Shown piece after piece: positions 9,759 to 21,107 of a stretch of 64,000 nt of DNA; position 1 is the stretch's first letter, and each line of letters begins with the position of its first letter. The position numbers and the translations under genes are program-made. Below the pieces are notes generated by a model, which saw nothing but the letters and a program-made list of their open reading frames with translations, had not been told where the DNA came from and searched no databases. This DNA is from Auriscalpium vulgare (taxonomy: Eukaryota > Basidiomycota > Agaricomycetes > Russulales > Auriscalpiaceae), in NCBI GenBank assembly GCA_019915015.1, contig JAHBBC010000001.1, forward strand, positions 2,356,001 through 2,420,000, written 5' to 3'.

Positions 9759-12700
9759 ATGCCAAACCGCTCTGAGTACCAGCAGCTGCCCCAGACGGCC
9801 GATGAGGAGGCTGACGTCGGCGCGGAGGGGCTGCCGCTCCCTGCGACGCAGACACGGCGCGGCCGTGCTATCCGGCGCACGCAGCACCCCGGCAAGATAG
9901 ACCTGAGGAGCTTAGACCTGGCTTTCAAGAGGTGAGCCGTCATGTGCGTCGCTGGGAGGCGTGTGTTCCAGGGGCTTAGGTCTCGTCAAGATGGACGGAG
10001 TCCATCGCGCAGAAGATGAAACGCAAGAAGAAGACGGCGGACATACACTCGAAGAGGGAGATATTCCGGAGCGTGTTCGACCCTCCGTATAATTTTTCCT
10101 CTTCGTTACCTGCCGTGGGGCTGGTGCGTCGTCACTTTCGCTTTCCTAGGACGCCGACACCGCTGACTGCGGATGCGCGCATGCCTGCCAGATCAAGACT
10201 CATGACCACAAATCCCCCATGACCCAAGACGAATACGACGTGTGAGTGTGCATCTATGGAGATGCAGTTCCTGTCATAAAGCGTGCCACCAGGCTCGTGC
10301 AATCCGTGAAACGCGCCATTTCGGAAGGTATACATCCCAAGATGATTACCAAAGGATCATCGGGCTCCTACTTTGCACGCGCGAAGTTGGAAGGGAGGGT
10401 GCAAACCGTGGCGTATGTCCATTCCAAAGAGTATCAACTCATTCATGCATCTAACGCGTGTATCAGTGTGTTCAAACCTAAAGACGAGGAGCCGTATGGG
10501 AGGTTGAATCCCAAGGTCTATCTGCACTCTTTGCATATGATACGTTGACTAACAGTTTAGTCAGACCACGAAATGGCTACATCGGCAACTGCGCTGGATC
10601 ATTCCATTTGGCCGTAGTTGTCTCATTCCAAATCTCAGGTGCGTCCGCGTCCAGGAGTGCGATGTGCGTATGTTCATGCTGACCAGCAATTCAAACTAGC
10701 TACATCTCAGAGGCGGCAGCTTCGCTTCTGGACACGCGCTTAGACTTACACATCGTTCCGCGAACCGAATTAGTCTCCTTGTCGAGTCCTGTGCGTGCCA
10801 GCCGTCCTGTCAGAGCTGCACGAGATTCAAATGACATCACAGGCGTTCTTCTACGACTGGATTGACCGAACAGCATACAAGAAGAAGGGCAAGGCGCTTC
10901 CCGAGAAGATAGGTAGTATGCAGTATTTCTTGCACGGGTTCCAAGGTGCCTCGAATTCATCTGGGGATCTAGACGATGCTGACTTGCGCGTAAGATGCTT
11001 CTGACTTCCTACGGAAGCACCCATGGCCCGGCCGCTCTATCTCCGATACATTCGACGACAATACTCATCGAACGGGCAATCTCACCAAGCGTTTTCTCGG
11101 CGCTGTCAAGGTCGTTTGCGGTCGGACAGGTGCGGAAGAGGACGTGTACGATGAAGCGGAGGCGGAAGATGAGCGAGTACTCTACGACGCCACCGAGAGC
11201 CATGACACTACCCGACCATTCTATTGGTCGGCCCCCCTGCAGCAAAGTTTCCGAGAAGAGCTTGAAAAGTAAGGTATCTATCGGTCTCTGTAGATTGCCG
11301 TCGACTGATTACCTCATACAGGCTCGTTATCCTTGGTATGCTTTTGTCCTGGGCACTTGATATGGACTAATGTTCTTGCATATCAGACTATCTCATGCTG
11401 AATACAGACCGTGGAGCCGACAACTACATGATTAAGTATTGTGAAGGTGAACACGAGAAGTCCCTGGTCGACGTCGCCCCCACTCGATCAGCACAACTAG
11501 AGATGCCCATGATGACAGAGCTCAGGCGTAATGAGGCATCTAGCTCTACATCGCCGAGTATCACCTTCGCAGCAGGTACACGGAACAGCCGGCCGAACTC
11601 TACTGCTCCAGATTATACCCAGAAGCCGCATATTCATATCGCCGCCATCGACAATTCGTTGTCATTTCCTCATGAACATCCGCACGGTTGGCGAGCATAC
11701 ACCTATGGCTGGCTATATCTACCTGTCAGCATCATCGGAAAGCCGTTCAGCGAGAGGACACGAAACCACTTCTTGCCGCTGCTAACATCAAAAGCATGGT
11801 GGGAGGAGACGAATTTCAAACTCAGGAAGCTATTCGCTGTTGACCCAGACTTCCACCCTAAGATGTTCAACGTAAGAGTGGCCGCTCTGTATTTCATCCA
11901 TGATGGTCTCGTCTAACATGTAAGCCACAGCGACAGCTTGCAGTAATCAAGGGTCAGGCATGGAATATTGTGCAGTCACTAAGACACGATGTCCGTACCC
12001 ATCACGTACTCTTCTTATCATCATACTAACTCATAGCACCCTCAGGATGAAGGTAAAGCACATGACTTAAATTATTCTCATAAGTTGATTACTGACGTGA
12101 CCAAGGACCCCTTGAGCTCACGCGCCGAACGAAGGCATTAGTCTGGGACGACGAGCTCGAGCTTTCCGAAGACACCATCGCCGAGCTGGCCCATGGCCCA
12201 CTGAGCGGCGGCCAGTCCCCTCAGCCATCCATTAGCACCCTCCCGCTGCCCATCCCCTCACACAAGCGCGCACGCAGTCAGAGCAACAGTAGCGACTTCC
12301 CTCCCCCGATCCGGCGCACAAGCACCGACGTGCGCCCTGTACCGTTCTCTGCCAAGTTTCAACGTGTGCACCCCGGCACGACAGGCGTTACGGTGCTAGA
12401 ACACTTGGAGCGCCTAGACGCCGTAGAAGCGAGCCTGGATCGGCTCGCGATGGACGATGTGGTGGAGGAAGACGAGCCCGAACAAGACGTCGCGGAGTCG
12501 GCCACGTCTCATACGTCCTCGCAGCGCTCTGCAGTCGCCGGCCCGAGCACGCTGAGCGTGCCCGACGGGGTACAGAGTCCGCCGTCGAAAACGGTAGGCT
12601 CCGAGCTGCCGCCCGTTATGGAGGTCTCGTCGTCGAGGTCGTCGACGCTGCAAGAGACGGAGGCCGACGAGGAAGAGTACGACGTCGCGGGTCTCTCGAA

Positions 12701-12948
12701 GTCGCTGTCGCATATCGACGGGTCGCCGCTGTCCGCGCCTCTGCACGGACGCGGGATGAGTCACACAGGTCATTCAAGAGACCAGGAGCAGCCCCGGAGC
12801 CTTGCGTGGATGCACGAGGAAACCGGAGCAAAGAAGCGCACGGTCGTCTCAGAGGTTGGTTCATGCGCACTGTCTTGCTTTCCCGTTGTTGACCAGTATT
12901 ACGCAGCGCCTTGAGATGGTCAACAAGAAGCCGTTCTTCCAATGCTGA
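9759..12948 (+). CDS. LSB6: Type II phosphatidylinositol 4-kinase
   Basis: Membrane-associated lipid kinase making PI4P on Golgi, endosomal or vacuolar membranes. The start at 9759 gives MPNRSEYQQLPQTADEEADV. The catalytic domain follows: GSSGSYFAR as the glycine-rich loop, then ISVFKPKDEEPYGRLNPK carrying the ATP-binding lysine, TTKWLHRQL and FGRSCLIPN. Further on are MQYFLHGFQGAS, the LVILDYLMLNTDRGADNYM catalytic loop and IAAIDNSLSFPHEHP with the metal-binding Asp. The helical tail has WLYLPVSIIGKPFSERTR. A long acidic, Ser-rich C-terminal region (about 12150-12860) ends in a small last exon, RLEMVNKKPFFQC. The cysteine-rich palmitoylation motif usual in type II kinases is not obvious. The family assignment is firm. 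Confidence 0.9.
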
Positions 12949-13542
12949 GGACTGTACTGAACGTTCATGAGACTTTACGAGCTTGGAAATGCACTACTTA
13001 TACTTGGGCTCCCCTCTCTCTGTCATTTTCCCCCATCTGCGTCGCAATCTCGAAGTCAAGTATACAGATCAGTTGCTTTGAGCCGTTGTCCAAGTGCATT
13101 CATGAAAGCTATCGAAGCACTGTTCCTCACCACGCATCGCCAGCAGTGGCAGCCACTGGCGCTGCCCCATATGTACAGCGAACGTTTGAGCTTTCAGCAC
13201 TTGCTCCGTGAAGCGTTCCGTAGAGCCGGCTTGCACAGCGGAGTATGTCGAACCCCTCCTGTCTGAGATGCTGGATATCTCTACCACGCGAAGGTCGCCC
13301 GCCTCAATGTGATCGTTGGCTTGCGACGGGCACGTCGATAAGAGGAAGCGAGGGCAGAGCCACAGAAGGGAGAACGGAAGACGAGGGATGAGAGGAGCAC
13401 CGGAGCCATAGGGGAGTTATCTCTCGGGCATATCACCGTGCATATCAGCGATTCTGATGACGTGACCCGGAGAGTTCAACGATAGAGAGCACATGGATCG
13501 TAAGTATAAGCTCACAGTCATACACATCGCCGGAGATCCACA
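12949..13542. other. Intergenic region between convergent LSB6 and CUS2
   Basis: Both flanking genes end into this gap. One plus-strand open frame (12967-13266) has no homology that I recognise and overlaps an equally open antisense frame, so I did not call it. The stretch probably holds both 3' UTRs. Confidence 0.5.
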
Positions 13543-15066
13543 TCAGTCGCCTTCAGTCAAGAGCCACTGCGCGAACGCATCGAGACGCCCCTTCTCACCC
13601 TCCTCCCCAGCGTCGTCGATGTCCTCTCCTGCGCCGCTGCGCTTGAAGCTCTGCTTGCCAGCCCAGAGCGATGCTTCAATTTTGCGACCCGCGAAAAAGC
13701 GGCCGTGCATTTTCTGCGACGCCCCGGGCAATCAGTAGGGACACAATGGCAAGCTTAGGGGGAAGAGACGGACTAAGATGCATGCTTGGGCGCTCAGGGG
13801 CTCCCGGAACTTCACAGTCATGATGCCGTCGGGTTCTTTCTGTTCAGATGAACAGCCGTTAGTGGCACCTAAGAAATAGATAACAGGTAAAAAACGCACA
13901 TCATACAAAACTACGTTGGTGACTTCTCCTAATGTTTCGCATTCTTCTCGTACATCCTCCTTCAAGTCCAAGAGCAGCGATAGGTCCTCGTCGAGCTCTT
14001 TAAGCGTGAACATGTGTTTGAGCACCACCACTCTGCTGTTCTTGTTCGGTCCCTCGCGCTGGTCATTTTCGGTGATGGCTGGCCCGAAGTTGTCCTCGTC
14101 GACCCACTCTTCCAGTTTTCTGGAAAGTCTTGTCAGCCGGAAGAACGAGCTCGGGAACACAAAAAAAGGCGTACTTTTGCATTTTCCCTATTCGTCTTGA
14201 TGCCTTTTTTTTGTCCACAGTTTTCCGCAGTTTCGGTGCGCTACCGTCCGCTGCGGCAGTGCCCCCGCCTTCGTGCTTGTGTGAAAAGTCTGCCTTCACG
14301 ACTTTCATACGAGTGCCTGTGTCGCCAACCCGTAGATCCGCGTCGTCCAAGATATTGATAGCGAGGGTGACCGAGTCCTCCTTGAAGTACACCACGAGCG
14401 CCTCACCGCTGAACGTCCCATCGTCGCGCGCGTACATCTTCACCTTGGGCTCGCCCTCATCGTCCTCCTCAATGACACCACACTTGCTGAAACGCTCAAC
14501 AACCTCGTCGAATGTCGCGTCCACCGGGATGTGGGACACATACACCGCGGTGTTCTTGGACTTGCGCTCTGGCGCTGTGCCGCCGTTACTGCCCTGCGCT
14601 TTGGTCGCACCCTTGCCGCGTTTAATGGATGGTCCGGGCTGGCCAAGGGTGCTTGACGTGTAGTCCTCAGGCTCTTTCCGCTTCTTGTTGATCCGCTTCG
14701 CTACGGGGGCAGCAGGAGCCTAAAGGGAGGCAATGAGATGTCGTACGGGAATAGGGTGCGTGCGGTGTACGGACCTCCTCGTCAACACCGGCAACAGAGT
14801 AGGCCGCCTGCTGGGTCCTCACGAGATCCTCGTCAACCTATGAGGTCGGTCAGCAGGCGGACTTTGCACATCCACGGTGCACGCACCACAGGGAACCACG
14901 CGCCCTTCACGGGGTCATACTCCTGCTCATCGCCGTCGTCGTCCTCGAAGCGCCATGTGGCGGACTGCGTGTCAAAGTGCACGCGTGGATCTGAGGCAAA
15001 TGCGGCTGCCTGGCTCTCTGCGGATGAACCGGCGGCGGCGGATGGCGGTGGCGCGTTACTGGACAT
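13543..15066 (-). CDS. CUS2: Tat-SF1/CUS2 U2 snRNP splicing factor
   Basis: RNA-binding factor that helps U2 snRNP fold and assemble with SF3b during pre-spliceosome formation. The start at 15066 gives a Ser/Ala-rich lead, then DTQSATWRFEDDDGDEQEY, an acidic tract typical of the family. RRM1 begins TAVYVSHIPVDATFDEVVE and continues through VKMYARDDGTFSGEALVVYF. A Lys-rich linker leads to the U2AF-homology RRM2, with SRVVVLKHMFTLKELDED, DVREECETLGEVTNVVLYD and then GIMTVKFREPLSAQACI. The C-terminal piece has GRFFAGRKIEASLW, which carries the UHM-type FAGR variant of the R-X-F/F-x-G signature. About five introns are present. All expected parts are intact. Confidence 0.9.
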
Positions 15067-16029
15067 CGGGCAGGAGGCGTGTTTGCCGCTGTTTGTCTCG
15101 ACAGTCTTTGGTTATATTCCAGCTCCGCGACGCTATCCTTTTATTGCGCCGACAGTACCTGCCTGCCTCCTCACTGGCTCAGCGCTCCGAAGTATTCAAA
15201 AGTCTGGTCACCAGTCTAACTGCGGCTCTCTGCATGCTGTACGCGGTTCCGTCTTTATTGCTGGAAGCTCATCGCCTGTCACCTTCTGCGCAGGTAGCTA
15301 GCCGGCGGCGATGACGCTGCAGTGCTTGATATGCCTAGGACACGAGGTAACCACGAGCTCGAGGTAAGGCAGGTCTTGTAATCATTGGTCGCTCTGCAAT
15401 TATCGATGGACTGCCAGTGCAGCACCGTGTGACCATCCTCTCGGGTAAGTCTTGTTAATCCAACGGCTTGTTGATAAATCTAGAATCTCGTCATACCACG
15501 CTGAACTAGCCTGCTTCAACTGGGAACGAAGCGCTAGACCTCACCTGAAATACGAGCCTCTGGGTTTGCGAGTCATAACGGTATGGCACTTCGCCAACGA
15601 GGCATAATTGACAGATATCTAGTATCTAACATCTGCCATATGGTATGATCGTCTTTACGGCAGGAAACAGCTCCTGTCATCTCGACACAGCCATCACCTG
15701 CGAGACGAAGGCAGTGTCAGCGCGTCTTGTACCGCTTATGCAGCGCCTCCTCTTTCACATAGAGATGCGAAATTTCGAACAGAAGATGTGAATGCAGCCG
15801 CTCGGAAAGTATTGGTAGGTTTGCGCATTCTCCAGATTCGGTAACGGAGTGTTGCATAATCGGGACACCTTGTGGCCATCGTGCGAGTTGAGCGTGCACA
15901 TTAGTGCTTTGACGCTCAATAAGACGCTCCCTCAGTCCGCTCGAGTTCCTCTCCACCCTTACCCCATCTCTCTGCGAGAGAAATTTCTACCTTCTACTCC
16001 AAACCTCGTCTCCCGTTAGTCGGAAAGGC
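15067..16029. other. Intergenic region, about 960 bp
   Basis: It lies between the CUS2 start (-) and a small plus-strand gene, so promoters for both are expected. The longest minus-strand open frame (15717-15956) begins at a GTG, not ATG, and resembles nothing known to me. No repeat or RNA gene seen. Confidence 0.5.
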
Positions 16030-16339
16030 ATGGCTCGTGAGTCCGACTACTCACGCATCTTACCCGGCCACTTCCCGCCGCTTATTTTGCACCTAGCCAT
16101 CTCGCCTGTCTTTGAAACCATTCATGTCCATTACTATGCGCAAGCAGTTCAAGTTAGAACGCTGTCAATAGTCGTACGTATTTATTTTACCCGATTCCTT
16201 GCTTCAACTCACGTAAATGAGAGAACAGGCTGGCCTGATTGCATTGACAGCCGTGAATTTGCTCCCCACAATTAAACATCCTTCCTCTTCCTTAGTTCTG
16301 CTGCTCGTTGCCTCCGGCGCGGTCGTTGTCTGTGTTGTT

Positions 16340-16977
16340 GCGATGCTTCAGATCTCAAGATCGGCGAATGTCGGGTATGTGGAAGCAACGTCTGCGAGTA
16401 CAGACTCGCGCGCGTCGGGTCTTGGAGCGACCGCACGATCGAACGTTTCCTCCGAGATACTGGGAGCACGCTGGGAGTATCTGTGCTGCCGTACGTTCAC
16501 TTGTCCTAACGAGGACCTCATGTAACCAAAACAGACCAACAGCCACCCTGCTCGTCATCCTCCTAGCCGCCCTCCTCGCCTTTCAGGTATGGATCAACGT
16601 GTGGCTCCATGAAACGCCGGTGGTGAGCATGGCCGCGGGTATCGTAGGTGCAAGCTCATTCGGTGCACCATATGTACACCGCCTATTGGGGGATAGGATA
16701 GGATATGATGGGGGACATTTTTGACCGTTGTGATTCTTTACATCTCTTCAGACGAACTAGTGGTTTCAGTCATGGCTGGAAATGGGACTGGTTTTCCCTG
16801 TTCAATGCACCACTAGACATCGTCTTGTCGATTATGTATGTCCATCGACGTGGAATGAGCACGATTTCTTTCACTTATGAGTTTGCCCAGCTGATAACAT
16901 GACCCACAAGTTGCCCTCTGGTGCCCTCCGACGCGAATTTGCATGTCCCTGCCCTGATGGGACTGGTCAAGGAGTAA
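16340..16977 (+). CDS. Small membrane protein, gene model incomplete
   Basis: Unrecognised protein whose exons can be followed only in part. One exon frame reads KIGECRVCGSNVCEYRLARV, then GSWSDRTIERFLRDTGSTLGV. After an intron ending near 16530 it continues into PTATLLVILLAALLAFQ, a strong transmembrane helix. A later exon reads HGWKWDWFSLFNAPLDIVLS and joins, over an intron, to PLVPSDANLHVPALMGLVKE, stopping at 16975-16977. The Cys-X2-Cys with a further Cys suggests a metal-binding or redox patch before the membrane anchor. The 5' end is unresolved: the ATG at 16030 may belong to it through further introns. The gene converges on the complex I gene. The tail exons are better supported than the rest. 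Confidence 0.42.
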
Positions 16978-17015
16978 TCTGGGAAGCGTTGTTACGGATA
17001 TCTTTGACGTATCGA

Positions 17016-17708
17016 CTACTTATAGAGATGCATGGGGAAGTATGCGTGGGGGTCATGGGGAGCGTCCTCCGCGCGTTCGGGTACCCAGCGCTTGAATGGA
17101 GTCGGCGGCGTAGGCGGTAACTGGCGTTCAGAGTAAGCCTTGGTTGCGGACGTGATCGTCGCAATAGCCTCAGTCAAGTCCACGGTCTTGGCGGCTGCCG
17201 GGACGGTCGTGGAATCGGCGCCAGGCGCAGCGACACTGGGTAGCGGCGTAACGGTTATGAGCAGCCGCGTCGTACACGGGCAGTAGATGGACATACGAGG
17301 GAGACCCAGAATGTTGGATCATGAGGGTGGAAAGCTCAGGTTGGGTGACGACTGAAAGCTGGGGGAAAGCCCGTCGCACATCGCGTTTCCAGTACGGGTT
17401 CTGCGCGGGGTCGGAGGCTGCGCGAAATCGAGCCATGAGCACTGTGCGTTCGAGGCATAGAAAAGCGCGCACCTTTCGTCGCAGGCGTTGCGTACTTTTC
17501 AGTCCGAGAAGCTGGAGGGGGCTGGCGGTTCAGGCTGGGGAGGGGGAGACCGCTGGAGATGTTCGGGTCGACCGAGACGGCATCGCCTGAGCGCGACGTG
17601 AGCTTGCCGCAAGAAAATGGCACAACGTCCACACGTACGGAATTTCTTCCAAAAACCCTTTGGGCTAAGATGATAGAGAGTGTGGTCTGCGGCCTTCTTG
17701 GTCGCCAT
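17016..17708 (-). CDS. NADH:ubiquinone oxidoreductase 21-kDa-type subunit
   Basis: Accessory subunit of mitochondrial complex I in fungi (21.3-kDa/NUZM-like type). The start at 17708 gives MATKKAADHTLYHLSPKGFW, then KKFRDAV-like and NPNISSGLPLPSLNRQPPP. The next exons give SRTEKYATPATKA, then SDPAQNPYWKRDVRRAFPQL and SVVTQPELSTLMIQ. A long Ala/Thr segment leads to SERQLPPTPPTPFKRWVP, ending PHDPHAYFPMHLYK at 17016. The SSGLPLP, NPYWKRDVRR and final PTPFKRWVP blocks are the conserved features of the family. An in-frame upstream Met at 17771 exists but is less likely. No typical cleavable presequence is needed for this subunit. Confidence 0.82.
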
Positions 17709-18164
17709 CGTCGGTGTCGGTGTGCTCGCGCTGTCCGCAACCGACGGCATCGGCGACGCCCGCCACAACACACTTTACGTAAGCTCCTGTTTAGTTCGCA
17801 GGATCTGTCTGGTTGATGACTTGCTGCTGAGTCTTGCTCAGCAGTATCTCTCAGCGACGGTGAGCTGCAGATATGACATGCGCACTAGTCGGCGACGAGG
17901 GCGACGAAGTACCTAGGTGCTCTCCCTTGATTCACTCCGCAATCAAACTCGCACCGCACCCTTCTGTTCAGTACGTGTCGATTGCGCGATCGTTGCATCG
18001 CGGCCTGTTGACGCCATCTCGCACAACATCCGCGCTGTTTTTCGTCTGTAACTCCGTGCCAGCACACTTACGCGACTCGTCCCGAAGTTTAATGTCCTTT
18101 TGGCCAGCCTATATATAATGCGGCGGCATGGATACTCTCGATCCCCATCCCCTGACTTGCCACT
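17709..18164. promoter_or_regulatory. Divergent promoter, complex I subunit / UPF0643-like gene
   Basis: Both flanking genes start outward from this gap. A TATATAA at 18112-18118 lies about 50 bp before the plus-strand ATG at 18165. No coding or repeat signal is visible. Confidence 0.6.
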
Positions 18165-19050
18165 ATGGCCGCCGTGTCCGAGCCTTTCGATCCCACTGCT
18201 GTCGAGCCGTCATCATCCTCTCCGTCCCCATTGTCCCCCTCCTCCTCCCTTCCAGAGCACGAGTCGTCCTCCCCGCCACACGACCCACACTCTCTCCCTG
18301 TGTTCTCCAAGTCATCTCTTACCCGGCCGCAAAAGCCTATCCTCTACCTCCCACCACTCCTGTCATCCCTCCCCCATTCCCATCCATCAGATTCACTGTC
18401 ATCAACACTCTACCCGGACCTGAAAACTACGGAAACACGTCTGCCCGACATAGACCCAGCGTCCCTGTCACTTCATCGCGCTCTGCACAATTTTGTTCCG
18501 GCTGTGGAAGACTATTCTGGAGCACAATACGCAGACGCGTTCAACTGGGATGAGCTCGAGCTACCGGAAGAGGAAGAGCGGGAGTGGTACTGCGTCGCAT
18601 TCCGTAGTATCCGAAAACCGGGGAGCGAGTCCGGACGTAAGTCATTTGGCACCATTTCCATGACACTCCGGTCGCTGAATGCTCCTAATCGAATAGCTCT
18701 GTACGAGGCCGACAAGCTCGCGCATGAAGAAGCGATTCGCAATGGCGGGGTAAGTCTCTTCCCAACCCTCTATAAAACCCTTGAGGTTGCTCACCATGGC
18801 GTGATTTCAGTTGATATTGTATTGGTACGGCACCCCGGATCCGAAAACGGGATTAAACCTCGCCACCTGCATCTGGCAGTCTCGCGCTCACGCAATTGCC
18901 GCGAACTCCCGCCCACATCACATCCGCGCCATGCGCCTAGCAGCCGCGTCGTATGACACGTACAAGCTTGAGCGGCACGTTCTCCGCAAGGTCGCAGGAG
19001 AGCGTGGGGTCCGTGTCATCCCTTTCGAAAGCGGAAATGTCGGGTGGTGA
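18165..19050 (+). CDS. UPF0643-like conserved fungal protein
   Basis: Conserved protein of unknown function. The start at 18165 gives a long Ser/Pro-rich, probably disordered lead. A structured part follows with SLHRALHNFVPAVEDYSG, FNWDELELPEEEEREWYCVA and FRSIRKPGSESG. Two small exons then read SLYEADKLAHEEAIRNGG and the start of LILYWYGTPDPKTGLNLATC. The terminal region IWQSRAHAIAANSRPHHIRA, then MRLAAASYDTYKLERHVLRK, is the most diagnostic and recalls the family named for the fission yeast UPF0643 member. It ends ESGNVGW at 19050. The fold and role are unknown. I am confident it is a real gene, moderately so of the family name. Confidence 0.72.
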
Positions 19051-19365
19051 CGTCCGTGCAACTGATTTAATTTTGCTGTCATTCTCTCGGACTTCTTGTT
19101 GTCGTGCTTTGCTATCTACCATAGTAGATATACCTCATTTGCATAAGTGTGAACCTAATCATAGTTGTATCAACTCGGAATGCCGCCATTTTTCACACCA
19201 AACTGCGTCACTTAGGATTGAGGTCAACGAAAGAAAGAAAGAACTTTTGGGCGCCTGGAAGGATGACATTTTTAAAGGCGGCCAGAATACCAAGAACCTG
19301 GTCCTCAGCAGGTCTAGACCACCCTCGAAGAGCCGGAAAGCCTGTCATGAAGCGTGATGGTAGAG
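19051..19365. other. Convergent 3' region
   Basis: The UPF0643-like gene and the SNAPC3-like gene both end here. The stretch is AT-richer than its flanks and probably holds both 3' UTRs. No feature of its own is seen. Confidence 0.5.
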
Positions 19366-20877
19366 TCACCAACCGAAGTGATGGCTAGGCAAAGGAACTA
19401 CCATCACACCCTCGGCGTCTTTACCCTGTGGCGCGCCCATAATCCTCCAGCATGGCGCACACATTAGACATGGACTTTCGCCCAATCGGACGTCTCCTAT
19501 GATGGAGTGCACGGCAGGAACTTTGCCACATGCTCTACAGTTGTCCAGCAGAGGCGGAGTTATCTGAACAGTCAAAGGGTAACCCGACGCGAAATCATCA
19601 GGATGCAAGAGCCTAAGCACGGGAAAAGTCAGAGATATATCTTTGGGTGAAGCTGTCGCAAACCTGATCTGATCAACTACTAGGAAGTGTTCGCAGTTGC
19701 CTTGATGAAGAAGCCAGTAGGGTTTGTTGATGCGTAAGGAGAGGGACGAGAATTTAGTTTCGTGCATTGCTGGTCCTTTGATCGGCGGAGAGGGCACGTG
19801 TGCAATCAGTTTACTATGCAAATAACAGTGAGGAAGTGGCACAACTTGATCGGGCTGAAGAGACATACTCGGAGTAATCCACCTCGTTCAGTCCGTCTCC
19901 GTACGCGACGCCTTCGATGACCATCACGTAGCCGCTCGGCGCAGGTAGAGAGCCGTCTGCATTTGACCCGTACCCAACAAAGTGGCCGTCTTCTTGAATT
20001 TCCTGGGGCAGCTCATTGAACGGACACGGAATCACATCGAATAGGTCGCCCAGAGTCTGGTCGGACAAGACGGCGTGTTGCGAGAATCGAGAGACATAAT
20101 TGTGTGTCCAAGACACGCGGTTATGGACAGAGATCGTGATGACGGCAGAGTGGACAGAGGCGTCTGAGCCGTCCCCACATTTCTTCTACATCGATTACAA
20201 GATGAGAACAATCACAGGAAGAGGATATCGCACTGACGATGTTCGCCAACGTGTTGATGTCTGAGTTCTTTGGGCCCCTTGTGTACAGAGCTGCGCCTGG
20301 CGGTAAACTGAGCAATATCAATGTTAGTCGTCTCGTAGCCGGAAATTTACATGGGATATGCTTACCACCAGCTCTTCAAGTTGATACCATTGAGTGCATT
20401 TTTGAAAGAAGACAACTCCGGTACATCTTCTGAGCTAGAAGAAGAGACCACTTCCCTCTTTCGTTTGCGCTTGTTCGACGTGTTCCGCTCAGCGGCTTCA
20501 TGGATATTGTACACAGAGTCGTCGTGAACCCGTCTCACATGGACATAGAGGCGTAGATCCTTCAGTACGTCTGTAAGAGTTGACTTGATGTCATCAGTGC
20601 TACTAATGAGTCAGAAACAGGCCGTTTGCAAAGACGGGAGTGCTTGCCTGCACTCTACCTCGAGAGCTGTCCGTTGCTCTTCTGTGAGACTTTTGATAGC
20701 GTCCATTCCGTCGCGCACATCGTCGTCGTCGTCACATTCCAAGGAGAAAGGATTACAGGGCGTAGATGGATGAGAGCGAAGCTCCAGAGCGGACTTGACG
20801 AAGGCCCCGATATCAACAAGTTGTGAAGGAGGTCCAAAGTGAGATTCATGCGCGGCTGAGGATATGCTCGCGCTCAT
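19366..20877 (-). CDS. SNAPC3-like snRNA-activating complex subunit
   Basis: Core subunit (SNAP50 type) of the factor that binds the proximal sequence element of snRNA genes and recruits Pol II or Pol III. The start at 20877 gives MSASISSAAHESHFGPPSQL and an acidic stretch. After a basic segment NTSNKRKRKREVV come VSWTHNYVSRFSQHAVLSDQ and TLGDLFDVIPCPFNELP, then HFVGYGSNADGSLPAPSGYV and MVIEGVAYGD. The diagnostic C-terminal part is KPYWLLHQGNCEHFLVVDQI followed by NCRACGKVPAVHSIIG and ESPCLMCAPCWRIMG. This is the two-CxxC zinc region next to the GNCEH motif seen in animal SNAPC3. It stops at 19366. The family assignment rests on that C-terminal block and is good. Confidence 0.85.
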
Positions 20878-21107
20878 CGCATGCAGCTCTCTTATCCTTC
20901 TTCAAGAAGAGGATGGCGACTGCGAGGAGGTACTTATTGTACAGTGTGCTCAGCCTCTTTAGTAGCGATTCAGACTCCGTCTGGTGAGGGCCTAACGCGA
21001 CGCGACTCGCTTCCTTCCTGCTCTCATCGCCGCCGCTCACCCAAGTATCACCCTTGGCTTCAAATCTCGCGGAAGGTATCATCAAGAGTCAAGACGTTTC
21101 ACACGCG

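Noticed and set aside
12967..13287. Overlapping sense and antisense ORFs between LSB6 and CUS2
   Set aside because: Both strands are equally open, there is no homology, and the position is a convergent 3' region.
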